Below are positions 7,753 to 16,690 of a stretch of 64,000 bases of DNA, piece by piece (within the stretch, counting starts at the first letter, position 1; each line of letters opens with the position of its first letter). Origin of the DNA: Paracoccaceae bacterium (lineage in GTDB: Bacteria; Pseudomonadota; Alphaproteobacteria; Rhodobacterales; Rhodobacteraceae); contig JASBUI010000013.1 in NCBI GenBank assembly GCA_030148005.1, positions 62,001-126,000 on the forward strand, read 5' to 3'. A program made the translations under genes and the position numbers. The notes below the pieces were generated by a model. It saw only the letters and a program-made list of their open reading frames with translations, had not been told where the DNA came from and did not search any database.

Positions 7753-8502
7753 TCAGGTTTCGATTACGAAAATCTGGTTCTGAAACGTGGCCTTCAGGAC
7801 GGCTTGGGTGGTGGTGTCCGTGTCCAGAACCCGCCGCGCCAGGCGCAGGTGCTTTTCAACCGTGGCGGGAGTAAGCCCCATGATCTGGGCGATGTCCTGC
7901 GTCTTCTTGCCTTCGCCCACCCACTCAAGCGCTTCTTTCTGGCGGGCGGTCAGGCGGCGCTGTGCGGTGCTGTAGGGAAGGCCGATGATCTTTAGATGCG
8001 CGACGTTGTTCATTATGATCAGATCGCGGCCATGGCGCTGCCAGATATCGTCAACCTCATCCTGCGACAGACCCGCAGACGCGGTCAGCGCGATGGCGCC
8101 CTTGGCGCGGGCCGACACGGACCGAAAGCTGACAGAGTAGCCGGCGGTCACGCCCATGGAACGATTGAATTCTAAAATTCGGCGCTCTGTCTCGCTCAGA
8201 CCATCGCGGTTTCGCTGGTTCTCCATCCAGCGCCATGAACAGGCCCCGTCGTTTTCAAGCGCCCAGCGGACCATCGGAGCATGGAAATACATCCCCTCGC
8301 CGATAAAGCCTTCCATATATTCGGGGCGGTGATTGGTCAGGATTATCATATCCTTGGTGTCGCCCAGAGAAGTACCGCTTCGGAACTGCGTAAAGCCGTA
8401 TAGCAGGCGATCAAAGCCGTATTTGGCCATTTCGGTAACGTGAAGCTTCCAAAGATCTTCTACCGTATCGGCCTGAGTAACAGCTTCGAGATAGTCCCTC
8501 AT
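7753..8502 (-). CDS. LuxR-family regulator (autoinducer-binding domain type), solo
   Basis: The 249-residue protein has an N-terminal autoinducer-binding-like domain (residues ~15-165) and a C-terminal LuxR helix-turn-helix (residues ~185-240) with LTARQKEALEWVGEGKKTQDIAQIMGLTPATVEKHL. The E-x-L-x-W-x-A/G-x-G-K-x-x-x-x-I-A pattern and V-E-K-H-L recognition helix are diagnostic. No luxI-type synthase is in the window, so it is a candidate solo receptor for a foreign or non-AHL ligand. It overlaps the stop of aroQ by 4 bases, so the two are translationally coupled, an unusual pairing. Ligand and targets are unknown. Confidence 0.85.
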   Translation of the reverse strand: MRDYLEAVTQADTVEDLWKLHVTEMAKYGFDRLLYGFTQFRSGTSLGDTKDMIILTNHRPEYMEGFIGEGMYFHAPMVRWALENDGACSWRWMENQRNRDGLSETERRILEFNRSMGVTAGYSVSFRSVSARAKGAIALTASAGLSQDEVDDIWQRHGRDLIIMNNVAHLKIIGLPYSTAQRRLTARQKEALEWVGEGKKTQDIAQIMGLTPATVEKHLRLARRVLDTDTTTQAVLKATFQNQIFVIET

Positions 8503-8942
8503 CCGGGCGGATCCAGATGCGAGCAGATCGCGTCGATGGCAAGGGTGTAGCCCGCAGGCCCAAAACCACAGATCTGCCCCACGGCAACCGGCGCCAGATG
8601 CGATACATGGCGAAACGCCTCGCGGGCGTGGATGTTCGATAAGTGCAATTCAACCATCGGCACCTCGGCAGAAGAGACCGCATCGCGCAGCGCCACTGAC
8701 GTGTGCGTGTAGGCGCCTGCGTTCATGATCAGCCCGTCAAACTTGCCCCGCGCCTCATGAATCCAGTCGATCAGAACGCCCTCGTGATTGGACTGGCGAA
8801 ACTCAATCTTGACCGCTTTGCTCTGGCCATGCTCAAGGCACATCGCTTCGATCTGGGCAAGCGTGGTCTTGCCATAGACTTCGGGCTGACGCAGGCCCAG
8901 CATGTTCAGGTTCGGGCCGTTTAGGATAAGAATGCTTTTCAT
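8499..8942 (-). CDS. aroQ: Type II 3-dehydroquinate dehydratase
   Basis: The 147-residue protein begins KSILILNGPNLNMLGLRQPEVYG, the type II dehydroquinase signature with the catalytic arginine and tyrosine. It contains SNHEGVLIDWIHEA (~residue 51), and VELHLSNIHAREAFRHVS (~residue 98) with the active-site histidine. It converts 3-dehydroquinate to 3-dehydroshikimate in the shikimate pathway (or the reverse in quinate use) as a dodecamer in the cytoplasm. Length is exactly that of the family. It is upstream of and overlaps the luxR-type gene. A class II DAHP synthase for the first step of the same pathway lies elsewhere at 42.1-43.4 kb. Confidence 0.96.
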   Translation of the reverse strand: MKSILILNGPNLNMLGLRQPEVYGKTTLAQIEAMCLEHGQSKAVKIEFRQSNHEGVLIDWIHEARGKFDGLIMNAGAYTHTSVALRDAVSSAEVPMVELHLSNIHAREAFRHVSHLAPVAVGQICGFGPAGYTLAIDAICSHLDPPG

Positions 8943-9235
8943 TCCAAACTATTACGACTGATATTCCGTTCTGTCGAGAGTTGCTTTTTGAACATTGGCA
9001 GATGCTGGGGGATTGCGTTTTGCGCAATTTCGCGGCGCGCGCCTTTGCCGGGAATTCTAAGCCGGGTTGTGTTGGCGGCGGCTTAAGGCGGTTTTTGGTG
9101 GCTTGTTTGCGGCGTTTATTTTCACTGGCGCAGGGGACCATGCTTTCCTATAGTGAAATTCACAGCGACATTATGAAAGTTTATTGCATGCCACAGAAAG
9201 CTGCATCAAATTCTGGCTCAACGGGAGAGACCTCA

Positions 9236-10087
9236 GTGACACTTGATCTGCAAAATTCCTTTGAGGATGACCGGCCCGCGGCCGAGCCATCCAGCAGCCA
9301 GACACAAAAGCCCGCATCGGGCGGTCGGCAAATCCAATCGGTGAACCGCGCCCTTACGATACTTGAAGTTATCGCATCAGAGCAGGACGGCATGACGCTG
9401 TCCGAGCTGGCAGAGCGGGCCGGGCTTAACGCCTCTACCTGTCATCATCTGGTCGCAACGCTGGTTGCGCGCGGGTATCTTGTGAACCTTGGGCGCAGCC
9501 GCGGCTATGCGGTTGGCCAGAAGGTCAACCAGCTCAATACTCTGGCCGAGCGCGAGAGTGATCCGGTTGAACTTTTGAAAGACGACATCCGGGCCCTTAG
9601 CATTCGTCTGGGCCATGGCGTTCAGCTTGCGGTGCTTAGTGAGACCTCGCTGTTGACCAAGCTGCGTTTTGCGCCGGCCAAGGATGATCTTAAAGAACCT
9701 GATGATGTCGCAAAGATGACCGCGCTGCATGCAACGGCCACGGGAAAGGCGATCCTTGCATGGATCCCGGATACCGAACTTGTGCGTATCATCTCGGCCA
9801 ATGGGCTGACACGGTACACCGACAAGACGATCGTGACCCTTTCGGGGCTTGTGGAAGAGCTTCGTTCGGTTCGCCGGCGGGGTTTTTCTGTCGACAACGA
9901 AGAGCTGCAAAAGGGTGTTGTCTGTATTGGCGCCGCGCTGCGCGAGGTTGGGGGCGCGGTTGTTGCCTCTATCTCGACGACGGTTCCGGCCCATCAGGCA
10001 ACAGAAGAATACCGCGCGCACCTGTCCAAGGCGATCATCACCGCCGCGCATGAATACTCGAACCGGCTACGCAAGTTCCGCCGGTAA
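9236..10087 (+). CDS. IclR-family transcriptional regulator
   Basis: The protein (283 residues from the GTG at 9236) has an unstructured ~30-residue N-terminus, a winged helix-turn-helix (QSVNRALTILEVIASEQDGMTLSELAERAGLNAS onward) and an IclR effector domain with TALHATATGKAILAW and later DNEELQKGVVCIGAALRE and VVASIST. IclR proteins usually control an adjacent catabolic operon in response to a small aromatic or carboxylic ligand. GTG 9236 has GGGAGAG 6 bases upstream and gives a normal family length; ATGs at 9188 and 9140 in the same frame are alternatives with weaker sites. It precedes the dehydrogenase by 34 bases and likely regulates the cluster to ~23.3 kb. Confidence 0.88.
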   Translation: MTLDLQNSFEDDRPAAEPSSSQTQKPASGGRQIQSVNRALTILEVIASEQDGMTLSELAERAGLNASTCHHLVATLVARGYLVNLGRSRGYAVGQKVNQLNTLAERESDPVELLKDDIRALSIRLGHGVQLAVLSETSLLTKLRFAPAKDDLKEPDDVAKMTALHATATGKAILAWIPDTELVRIISANGLTRYTDKTIVTLSGLVEELRSVRRRGFSVDNEELQKGVVCIGAALREVGGAVVASISTTVPAHQATEEYRAHLSKAIITAAHEYSNRLRKFRR

Positions 10088-10121
10088 CGACAACCTGAAA
10101 TTCAAAGTGGAGCCAGAACAG

Positions 10122-11285
10122 ATGACCATGCCAGACAACGTAACAGTCAGCGCCGACTACCCGGTACCGGAGATGATGAACGCTTGGGTTCTTGGTGATC
10201 CGGGTGAGCTGACGCTTCAGCAAAAGCCGGTTCCGGCGCCCGGAAAGGCCGAAGTTCTGGTGCGTATCGACGCCGTGGCAATCTGTGCGACGGATCTTGA
10301 GATCATTCACCACGGCCCCCCTGCGCAAATCCATGGCGGTGATCCGTTCAACAAGAACTTTACCCCCGGCCATGAATACATGGGCACGGTTGTGGCGCTG
10401 GGTCATGGCGTTGACGAATACAAGATCGGCGAGCGCGTAACGGTCGAAATTCACGCCGGTTGTGGCCAGTGCAAACGCTGCCGGCAGGGCATGTACACTT
10501 CCTGCCACAACTACGGCAAGAACTATGGTGATGTGGACAAGGGCCACCGCGCCAATGGCTTTACCACCGATGGCGGCTTTGCCGAATACGCGGTGAACAA
10601 CATCAACACGCTTGTGCATGTCGACGACACGATGAGCGACGAAGAAGCGACGCTTGTCGTGACCGCCGGAACGGCGATGTACGGTCTAACCGAACTTGGC
10701 GGGCTTGTTGCGGGCGAAGCGGTGGTCGTCACCGGCCCCGGGCCGATCGGCCTGATGGGCGTGGCAGTTGCCAAGGCGCTTGGCGCGCAGCCGGTCATCC
10801 TGACAGGAACGCGTGATAACCGTTTGGAAATAGGCAAGAAACTTGGCGCGGACCACGTGATCAACGTGCGCAAGGAAGACGCGGTAGAGGCTGTTCGCAA
10901 GCTGACCGATGGCAAGGGCGTCGACTATGTCGTTGAATGCGCCGGCGCGCCCAACGGGCTTAACGAGGCGGCCCAGATGGTCAACCGTGGCGGCAAGATC
11001 TGTCTTGCGGCTTTCCCGGGCAACAGCCCCGAAGTGGATGTGGCCTATCTTGTTCGCAACAACATCTATCTTTACGGCATCCGCGGCGAGGGCAAGACAG
11101 CCACGCACCGGGCCGAAGCTTTCATGCGCCAGAAGCGCTTTGATGCCACGCTGATCCACACCCATACCTTCGAGATGGGCGACCTCAAAGAGGCGCTGCG
11201 CTATGCCAAGGACCGTGTCGAGGATGCGATCAAGGTCGTGGTCAAGAACAAGCACGCGGTCGCGGGCCGCGTGGCGGCTGAATAG
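10122..11285 (+). CDS. Zinc-dependent medium-chain (threonine/sorbitol dehydrogenase-like) dehydrogenase
   Basis: The 387-residue protein has the MDR layout: catalytic zinc ligands Cys55 (AICATD) and His84-Glu85 (PGHEYMG), four structural-zinc cysteines in GCGQCKRCRQGMYTSC (~residues 113-128), and an NAD-binding GPGPIGLMGVAVAKALGA segment (~residue 203). It oxidises a secondary or primary alcohol to the carbonyl with NAD(P). The closest recognisable subgroup is L-threonine 3-dehydrogenase, sorbitol or inosose-type dehydrogenases; the substrate is probably a polyol or hydroxy acid. The ATG at 10122 has GGAG ten bases upstream; longer in-frame starts lie inside the IclR gene and are rejected. 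First structural gene of the cluster. Confidence 0.85.
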   Translation: MTMPDNVTVSADYPVPEMMNAWVLGDPGELTLQQKPVPAPGKAEVLVRIDAVAICATDLEIIHHGPPAQIHGGDPFNKNFTPGHEYMGTVVALGHGVDEYKIGERVTVEIHAGCGQCKRCRQGMYTSCHNYGKNYGDVDKGHRANGFTTDGGFAEYAVNNINTLVHVDDTMSDEEATLVVTAGTAMYGLTELGGLVAGEAVVVTGPGPIGLMGVAVAKALGAQPVILTGTRDNRLEIGKKLGADHVINVRKEDAVEAVRKLTDGKGVDYVVECAGAPNGLNEAAQMVNRGGKICLAAFPGNSPEVDVAYLVRNNIYLYGIRGEGKTATHRAEAFMRQKRFDATLIHTHTFEMGDLKEALRYAKDRVEDAIKVVVKNKHAVAGRVAAE

Positions 11286-11312
11286 CACGGAACTTCTTGA
11301 AAAGGGCATCTG

Positions 11313-12233
11313 ATGCTGACCTGTGACACATACCACATGCCGACCGGACTGACCGAGGCGCTTACGCTTTGGTCAGAGGCCCCAGCGGGAAGCCGTCTGG
11401 TATCTGGTGCGACCGACATTCTGCCTTGGGCCCGTGAGGGCCGGGCAGGGGATGTACACCTTCCCGCGATGATCGACGTCACGCGCGTTCCGGAAATGTC
11501 GGGCTATAGGGTCGAGGGCGGGCGCGTCCGGCTGGGCGCCAATACCGTCTATCAGGACTTTCTGTCCAAGGATGATCTGCGCCGCTTTCTGCCGTGCATG
11601 CCCTATTGCGCGATCTGGTTTGCCGATGATCAGATCCGTGAGGTGGCGACACTGGCGGGAAACCTTGTAAACGCATCGCCCGTTGCCGATGGAACACCGC
11701 CCGTTGCGGCGCTGAACGGCGAGGTTGAGCTGACCCGCCTTGCAGATGGCAAGCTTGCTCGCCGCCTTGTTCCGGTGGGCGATTTCATTCTTGGTCCGGG
11801 CAAGACCGATCTGGCCGAGGATGAGATTGTAACGGCGGTCATTTTAGATGATGCAACCGGATATGGCGGGTCTTTTCAAAAGGTTGGACAGCGGCGTTCA
11901 CTTGTAATCTCGGTCGCTTGCTGCGCCGCATTGGTGAAGACGGACGCATCGGGCACCAAGTTTGAGGACCTGCGGCTGGCCCTTGGCGGCGTGGGTCCAA
12001 GGCCCATTCGCCTAACCGAAGTGGAAGAGGCTTTGCGCGGGGCCGAGATCAGCCATGGTGCAATCGCAAAGGCGGCGGATCTTGCCGCCTCAAAAGTCGC
12101 CTCGCGCAGCCGCAAGGAATATCGGCGCGATGTCGTCGTGGGCTTTGTGCGCGCGGCCATTGAAGAGGCGCTTGGCAATCAGCCGGGCGCGCCAGTTGAA
12201 ATCCGCGGTGCAGGAGAGACAGCAGATGTCTAA
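11313..12233 (+). CDS. Molybdenum hydroxylase FAD-binding (medium) subunit
   Basis: The 306-residue protein is the FAD subunit of a xanthine dehydrogenase/CO dehydrogenase-type enzyme: RLVSGATDILPWAREG near residue 28 replaces the usual A/S-G-G-T-D-L FAD loop, VRLGANTVYQDF follows, and REVATLAGNLVNASPVADGTPP (~residue 110) is the second FAD-binding motif. The C-terminal part (SFQKVGQRRSLVISVACCAAL and on) is the CO-dehydrogenase flavoprotein C-terminal domain. It passes electrons from the [2Fe-2S] centres to an acceptor. Its last codons overlap the next gene by 8 bases, so the subunits are translationally coupled. Confidence 0.9.
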   Translation: MLTCDTYHMPTGLTEALTLWSEAPAGSRLVSGATDILPWAREGRAGDVHLPAMIDVTRVPEMSGYRVEGGRVRLGANTVYQDFLSKDDLRRFLPCMPYCAIWFADDQIREVATLAGNLVNASPVADGTPPVAALNGEVELTRLADGKLARRLVPVGDFILGPGKTDLAEDEIVTAVILDDATGYGGSFQKVGQRRSLVISVACCAALVKTDASGTKFEDLRLALGGVGPRPIRLTEVEEALRGAEISHGAIAKAADLAASKVASRSRKEYRRDVVVGFVRAAIEEALGNQPGAPVEIRGAGETADV

Positions 12234-14109
12234 ACTCAAGATCGAGCTGGAAGTGAACCAGCGCAAGGTCGTGCGCGAAACCGAGCCGCAAAAACGTCTT
12301 TTGGACTTTCTGCGCGAGGATCTGAACCTGACTGGGGCCAAGGAAGGCTGCGGCGCGGGCGAATGCGGGACATGTTCGGTTTTCGTCGATGGCAAGCTGG
12401 TCAAATCCTGCCTGATGCCCGTGGCCAAGGCCTCTGGCTGCAAGGTTGAAACGATCGAGGGGCTGGCCGAGCCGGGTCAGCTGACACCGGTTCAGAAAGC
12501 CTTTCACAAGACCGGGGCAAGCCAGTGCGGCTATTGCATTCCGGGGATGGTCATGGCCGCAACCTCGGCGCTTCGGGCCAACCCCGACGCCGGAATTGAA
12601 GAGATAAAAGAACGGCTTGGCGGCAACATCTGCCGCTGCACCGGCTATACCAAGATATTTGAAGCCGTGGAAATGGCCCGGGCGGTCATCGCAGGCGACA
12701 TGGCCCCGGCAGAGCTTGAAGAGGACGCTGTTGGCGCCTCTTACATCGGGGCCAATGTGCGCCGTCTGGACGCGCCTTCCAAGGTTTCAGGGCGGCTGAA
12801 ATATGCAGCCGACATGAGAATGCCCGATATGCTTCAGATGCAGGTTCTGCGCTCGCCCCATGCGCATGCGAAGATCCTGAGCATCGACACAAGCGAGGCC
12901 GAAGCGATGGAAGGGGTGGCTTGCGTCATCACAAGCCGTGATGTGCCCGGACAGGACGGTTTTGGCGTCTTCGTGCATGATCAGCCGATCATGGCGCGCG
13001 GCAAGGTTCGCCATGTCGGTGAGGCCGTGGCGGCGGTTGCTGCCGAGGACCTGCTGACGGCCCGGCGCGCCCTGTCAAAGATCCGCGTCGAGTACCAAGA
13101 GCTTCCCGGTATTTTCGATCCGCAAGAGGCGATGGAGCCTGGCGCGCCGGTGGTGCACGACTATGCGCCCGGCAATGTGGTCAAACATATCCCCGTGCGA
13201 AAAGGCGACACCGCCGCCGGGTTTGCCGCCGCTGATCTTGTGCTTGAGGATGACTTTAGCACCCAGCAGGTCGAACATGCCTATCTGGAGCCTGAGGCAG
13301 GCATCGCTTACGTCGATCCCGATGACGTGGTCGTTGTGATTTCTCCCTCCCAGAACATCACCCACCACCGTCACATGCTGTCGCATATCATCGACAAGCC
13401 GATCAACAAGGTCCGCTTTATCATGAGCCCGGTAGGCGGCGGCTTTGGCGGCAAAGAGGATATGATCTATCAGGGTATGCTTGCGCTGGCCGCGATGAAG
13501 ACGCATCGCCCGGTTCAGCTGAACTTCACCCGCGAAGAAAGCCTGATCGCCTCAGCCAAGCGGCACCCCTCGCTTGTGCACTACAAGATGGGCCTGACAA
13601 AAGACGGCCGGATCACGGCGATCGAGTTCAACATGCTTTCAGACGGCGGCGCCTACGGGATGTCGAGCGAAGGGGTGATGCGCAAGGCGGCCATCCTGTC
13701 GTGCGGCCCTTATGAGGTTGAGAACCTGAAGGTCGACACGACGGCCGTTTACACCAACAACACACCATCCGGAGCTTTCCGCACCTTTGGCGGCATGCAG
13801 GCGCAGTTTGCCACCGAAAGCATGATGGATATGGCCGCCGAAGCCTTGGGGATGGATCCCTTTGAAATTCGCCGCGTCAACATGATGAAGATCGGCTCGC
13901 GCACGCATACCCAGCAGGAACTGACCACCGCGTCACTCGACCGGGTGCTGGATGCGGCCGAAAAGGCCTCACGCTGGGAGACAGGCGCGCCGGTGTCGCG
14001 CGGATCGCAACGCGGTGATCTTGGCGGACCTGATACACGCGCGCCCTGTACTTTGGGCGCAAGGATCAACCAGCCGGATGTCGCGGCTGGCAAGGAAAAG
14101 GTGGCGTAA
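12226..14109 (+). CDS. Molybdenum hydroxylase: [2Fe-2S] subunit fused to the N-terminal half of the Mo-binding subunit
   Basis: From ATG 12226 (AGGAGAG upstream) the 627-residue product carries two [2Fe-2S] centres: Cys42, 47, 50, 62 and Cys101, 104, 136, 138. After a short linker it continues from ~residue 165 (SYIGANVRRLDAPSKVSGRLKYAAD, broken here for length) into the aldehyde oxidase/xanthine dehydrogenase a/b hammerhead and first molybdopterin-binding domain, with VGGGFGGKED and SGAFRTFGGMQ as cofactor motifs. The reading frame ends ~40 residues after the last conserved motif, with a low-complexity tail, and the second molybdopterin domain is in the next gene. Small-large fusions are known in this superfamily; the break inside the large subunit is unusual. 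Confidence 0.88.
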   Translation: MSKLKIELEVNQRKVVRETEPQKRLLDFLREDLNLTGAKEGCGAGECGTCSVFVDGKLVKSCLMPVAKASGCKVETIEGLAEPGQLTPVQKAFHKTGASQCGYCIPGMVMAATSALRANPDAGIEEIKERLGGNICRCTGYTKIFEAVEMARAVIAGDMAPAELEEDAVGASYIGANVRRLDAPSKVSGRLKYAADMRMPDMLQMQVLRSPHAHAKILSIDTSEAEAMEGVACVITSRDVPGQDGFGVFVHDQPIMARGKVRHVGEAVAAVAAEDLLTARRALSKIRVEYQELPGIFDPQEAMEPGAPVVHDYAPGNVVKHIPVRKGDTAAGFAAADLVLEDDFSTQQVEHAYLEPEAGIAYVDPDDVVVVISPSQNITHHRHMLSHIIDKPINKVRFIMSPVGGGFGGKEDMIYQGMLALAAMKTHRPVQLNFTREESLIASAKRHPSLVHYKMGLTKDGRITAIEFNMLSDGGAYGMSSEGVMRKAAILSCGPYEVENLKVDTTAVYTNNTPSGAFRTFGGMQAQFATESMMDMAAEALGMDPFEIRRVNMMKIGSRTHTQQELTTASLDRVLDAAEKASRWETGAPVSRGSQRGDLGGPDTRAPCTLGARINQPDVAAGKEKVA

Positions 14110-15131
14110 TGGACCGCAAGCTCAGGGGCCGCGGCGTCGCGGCAAGCTGGTACGGGATCGCACGGACCGCAACGATTGACCGGGCAGGGGCCTGGGCCGA
14201 GCTGGATGATGGCGGCACCGCCAAGATCGTCACCGGCGTCACCGAGATCGGCGAGGGTATCTTGACCCTTCTGGCGCAGGTCGCGGCCGATGAGCTGGGA
14301 ATTAAGCCTTCGCAAGTGACGATCGGCGACAATGATACCGCCCGATCGCCGGAAGCGGCACATGCTGGCGCAACGCGCCAGACCTATATGATCGGCAACT
14401 CGGTCGCCCTTGCCTCACGCGAGGCAAAGAAGGCGCTTTTTGAACAGATCGCTGACCACTGGGGCGTTGAGATTGACACGTTACGCTCTTTTGACGGTGA
14501 GGTTTGGGCAGAAGGCACGAACCTGCGTATGAGCATGGAAGAGGCGGTTGCCACCTGCAAAGCGCGCGGCGTTGTGCCCGTTGGATCGGCCTCATTCACC
14601 GCCCATGGCACGGGTCTTGATCCCGTCGATGGGTCAGGCAGCCCATGGCAGGCCTATGTCTTTGGCACACAAGTGGCAGAGGTTGAGGTCGATACCTACA
14701 CAGGCGAAGTTCAGGTTCTGGGCATCTGGGCGGTGCATGATGTGGGCCGGGCGATCAACCCGCGCGGTGTCGAGGGCCAGATCGAAGGCGGCGTCGTTCA
14801 GGGCCTTGGTCAGGCCTTGATGGAAGATTACCGGACCGAGAAGGGTCACACCACGACGCATGGCTTTGCCAAGTACATCCTTCCGACCTCGCTGGATATT
14901 CCGCAGATCAACTGCACCATCGTCGAAGATCCCGATCCGCTAAGCCCGCTTGGGGCCAAGGGCATTGGTGAGCCGGCGCTTGTTCCGACCGCTCCGGCGA
15001 TCATGAACGCAATTTACGACGCGATCGGGGTGCGCATGAAGTCGCTGCCCGCAACGCCCGAAAAGATTCTGAGCGCGCTGCGCGAGCGTGGCGCAAATCA
15101 GGAAAGTGGCATCAGGCAAGGGGGGGCCTGA
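14109..15131 (+). CDS. Molybdenum hydroxylase: C-terminal half of the Mo-binding subunit
   Basis: The 340-residue product begins MDRKLRGRGVAASWYGIA, which in one-piece large subunits follows directly after the first molybdopterin domain. It contains VTGVTEIGEGILTLLAQVAADEL, IGDNDTARSPEAAHAGATRQ and GAKGIGEPAL with Glu288, the position of the catalytic base in xanthine dehydrogenase-type enzymes. The active site is therefore complete only when this chain joins the previous one. The start overlaps the upstream stop as TAATG, so reinitiation would give equal amounts. No frameshift-prone run is obvious at the junction, which favours a genuine split over a sequencing error. Substrate is unknown: an aldehyde or N-heterocycle is typical. 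Confidence 0.87.
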   Translation: MDRKLRGRGVAASWYGIARTATIDRAGAWAELDDGGTAKIVTGVTEIGEGILTLLAQVAADELGIKPSQVTIGDNDTARSPEAAHAGATRQTYMIGNSVALASREAKKALFEQIADHWGVEIDTLRSFDGEVWAEGTNLRMSMEEAVATCKARGVVPVGSASFTAHGTGLDPVDGSGSPWQAYVFGTQVAEVEVDTYTGEVQVLGIWAVHDVGRAINPRGVEGQIEGGVVQGLGQALMEDYRTEKGHTTTHGFAKYILPTSLDIPQINCTIVEDPDPLSPLGAKGIGEPALVPTAPAIMNAIYDAIGVRMKSLPATPEKILSALRERGANQESGIRQGGA

Positions 15132-15205
15132 GCCAGGTTGAACCAACCGGCGGGTGGAGGAAAACAATTTCCGTGCCGGTCAAACTGAAACCAAGGGAGG
15201 AAAGA

Positions 15206-16171
15206 ATGAAATTGATATCCAGAACACGCGGTGTCTTGACCGCGGCGATTGCCGCGGCGCTGATATCCACCACAGGGGCCGCACGCGCGGAATTTCCTGA
15301 AAAGCCCGTAGAAATGACCGTCCTCTTTGGCGGCACTGCGAACACCATCGCTCAGCTTTTGTCGGAACTGATGTCTTCTGAACTGGGTCAGCCGGTTGTA
15401 CCGGTCGGCCGCAAGGGCGGCGGCGGCGCCGTTGGTTATTCCTTCATGGCCGGCACTGCGCCAGATGGGTACAACATCGTCTGGAACTCCAACTCGATCA
15501 GCACGACTTATCACACGGGTCGCATTCCGTTTGATTACAAAGCCTTCACACCGATCGCACGGGTTTCAACCGAGGTTCCGGCGCTGGCCGTCAACTCTTC
15601 GACAGGTTGGAAAAGCCTTGGCGAGATGGTTGCCGCGGCAAAAGCTTCGGACAAAAAGCTGAAGGTCGGCATTTCCGGCAAGGGATCTTTCACCCATCTG
15701 ACGTCGGCGGCGCTTTTCGATGCGCTGGGGATCGCAGACAAGGTGAACTATATCTCCTACGGCGACGGCAAGGCCCCGGTTGAGCTTTTGGCCGGGCGCA
15801 TTGATGCGGCCATCCAATGGCCGGGTCAGTTCGTTTCCTATGCACAGGCAGGCGATTTGACTGTCCTCGCAGTTACGGGCGATACGCGTGTTGCAATCCT
15901 GCCGGATGTTCCGACCGCGATGGAACAGGGTACAGACATCAACATCTCTATGTGGCGCGGCCTAGCAGCGCCGGCTGGTACGCCTGCCGATGTTGTCCAA
16001 AAGCTGGAAACCGCAGCAAAGAACGCCGTCGACAGTGCGGCTTTTCAGGATGCGGCTGGCAAGATCGGATTTTCGCCTGCCTATCTTGACGCAAACGGCT
16101 TTGGTGAAGTGATCGCACGCGACGATGCCTTCTATGCCAAGCTTTTGGGCGAACTGGGCATGGCCAAGTAG
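15206..16171 (+). CDS. tctC: TTT-family solute-binding protein (TctC-like)
   Basis: The 321-residue protein starts at ATG 15206 with a perfect GGGAGGAAAG site. A signal peptide (basic KLISRTR, hydrophobic core, ARA-EF cleavage near residue 27) precedes the Bug/TctC fold: FPEKPVEMTVLFGGTANTIAQ, GRKGGGGAVGYSFMAGTAPDGY and AAPAGTPADVVQKLETAAKNAV are family motifs. The binding protein captures a carboxylate in the periplasm and delivers it to TctAB. The usual family P-loop signature (PGGxxD) is replaced by FGGTANT, suggesting an altered ligand. It lies 74 bases downstream of the hydroxylase genes and starts the transport part of the cluster. Confidence 0.9.
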   Translation: MKLISRTRGVLTAAIAAALISTTGAARAEFPEKPVEMTVLFGGTANTIAQLLSELMSSELGQPVVPVGRKGGGGAVGYSFMAGTAPDGYNIVWNSNSISTTYHTGRIPFDYKAFTPIARVSTEVPALAVNSSTGWKSLGEMVAAAKASDKKLKVGISGKGSFTHLTSAALFDALGIADKVNYISYGDGKAPVELLAGRIDAAIQWPGQFVSYAQAGDLTVLAVTGDTRVAILPDVPTAMEQGTDINISMWRGLAAPAGTPADVVQKLETAAKNAVDSAAFQDAAGKIGFSPAYLDANGFGEVIARDDAFYAKLLGELGMAK

Positions 16172-16193
16172 GCCGCAGCCAAGGAACAGATCA

Positions 16194-16685
16194 ATGACCA
16201 ATCAACAACAGAACACGATCCTGGGGCTGGTCCTGCTGGCCGTAGCTTCGGTCTGGACCTGGTTGGTCATTGACACCATTCCACCGGGTTTTGGCGATGG
16301 GGATATCGGTCCCCGCGCTTTCCCGCTGATCTTCGGGCTGTCGCTTGGCGCCTTGTCGATCCTTCTTTTGATCCAGGCCTATTTGCGGGCCAGAGGCGTA
16401 GAAAAGCCAGAGGGGCAGGGCGCAGAAGCTGGCAGCTCTATCCACTGGATCCCGGCCTTTACCCTGCTGGTTGAAATCTCTTTCTACGGTGTCCTGCTGG
16501 AAAAGACGGGCTTTGTGATTGCCACGATGGTGATCATCGTTCTGGTCATGTGGCTGAACCTGAAGGTCCGCTCGCCCTTGAAAATAGGGTTGATGTCTGT
16601 GGGAACCACTCTGACATGCTGGATCATCTTTGAAAAAATTCTCGGTATCTACCTTGCGAACGGTACCTGGATAAACCTCGGATAG
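16194..16685 (+). CDS. tctB: TTT-family small membrane subunit (TctB-like)
   Basis: The 163-residue protein has four hydrophobic segments: residues ~8-28 (LGLVLLAVASVWTWLVI), ~40-65 (after GPRAFPLIFGLSLGALS), ~85-110 and ~120-160. The D-x-G-P-R-A-F-P motif after helix 1 is the recognised TctB family signature. It stabilises or completes the TctA permease in tripartite tricarboxylate transporters. ATG 16194 has AAGGAAC upstream and follows the tctC stop by 22 bases; a longer frame begins inside tctC and is rejected. Fixed position between tctC and tctA supports the call. Confidence 0.87.
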   Translation: MTNQQQNTILGLVLLAVASVWTWLVIDTIPPGFGDGDIGPRAFPLIFGLSLGALSILLLIQAYLRARGVEKPEGQGAEAGSSIHWIPAFTLLVEISFYGVLLEKTGFVIATMVIIVLVMWLNLKVRSPLKIGLMSVGTTLTCWIIFEKILGIYLANGTWINLG

Positions 16686-16690
16686 CATTG

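Noticed and set aside
7753-8502. Complete quorum-sensing system
   Set aside because: A receptor-like LuxR gene is present, but no luxI-type synthase occurs in the window.
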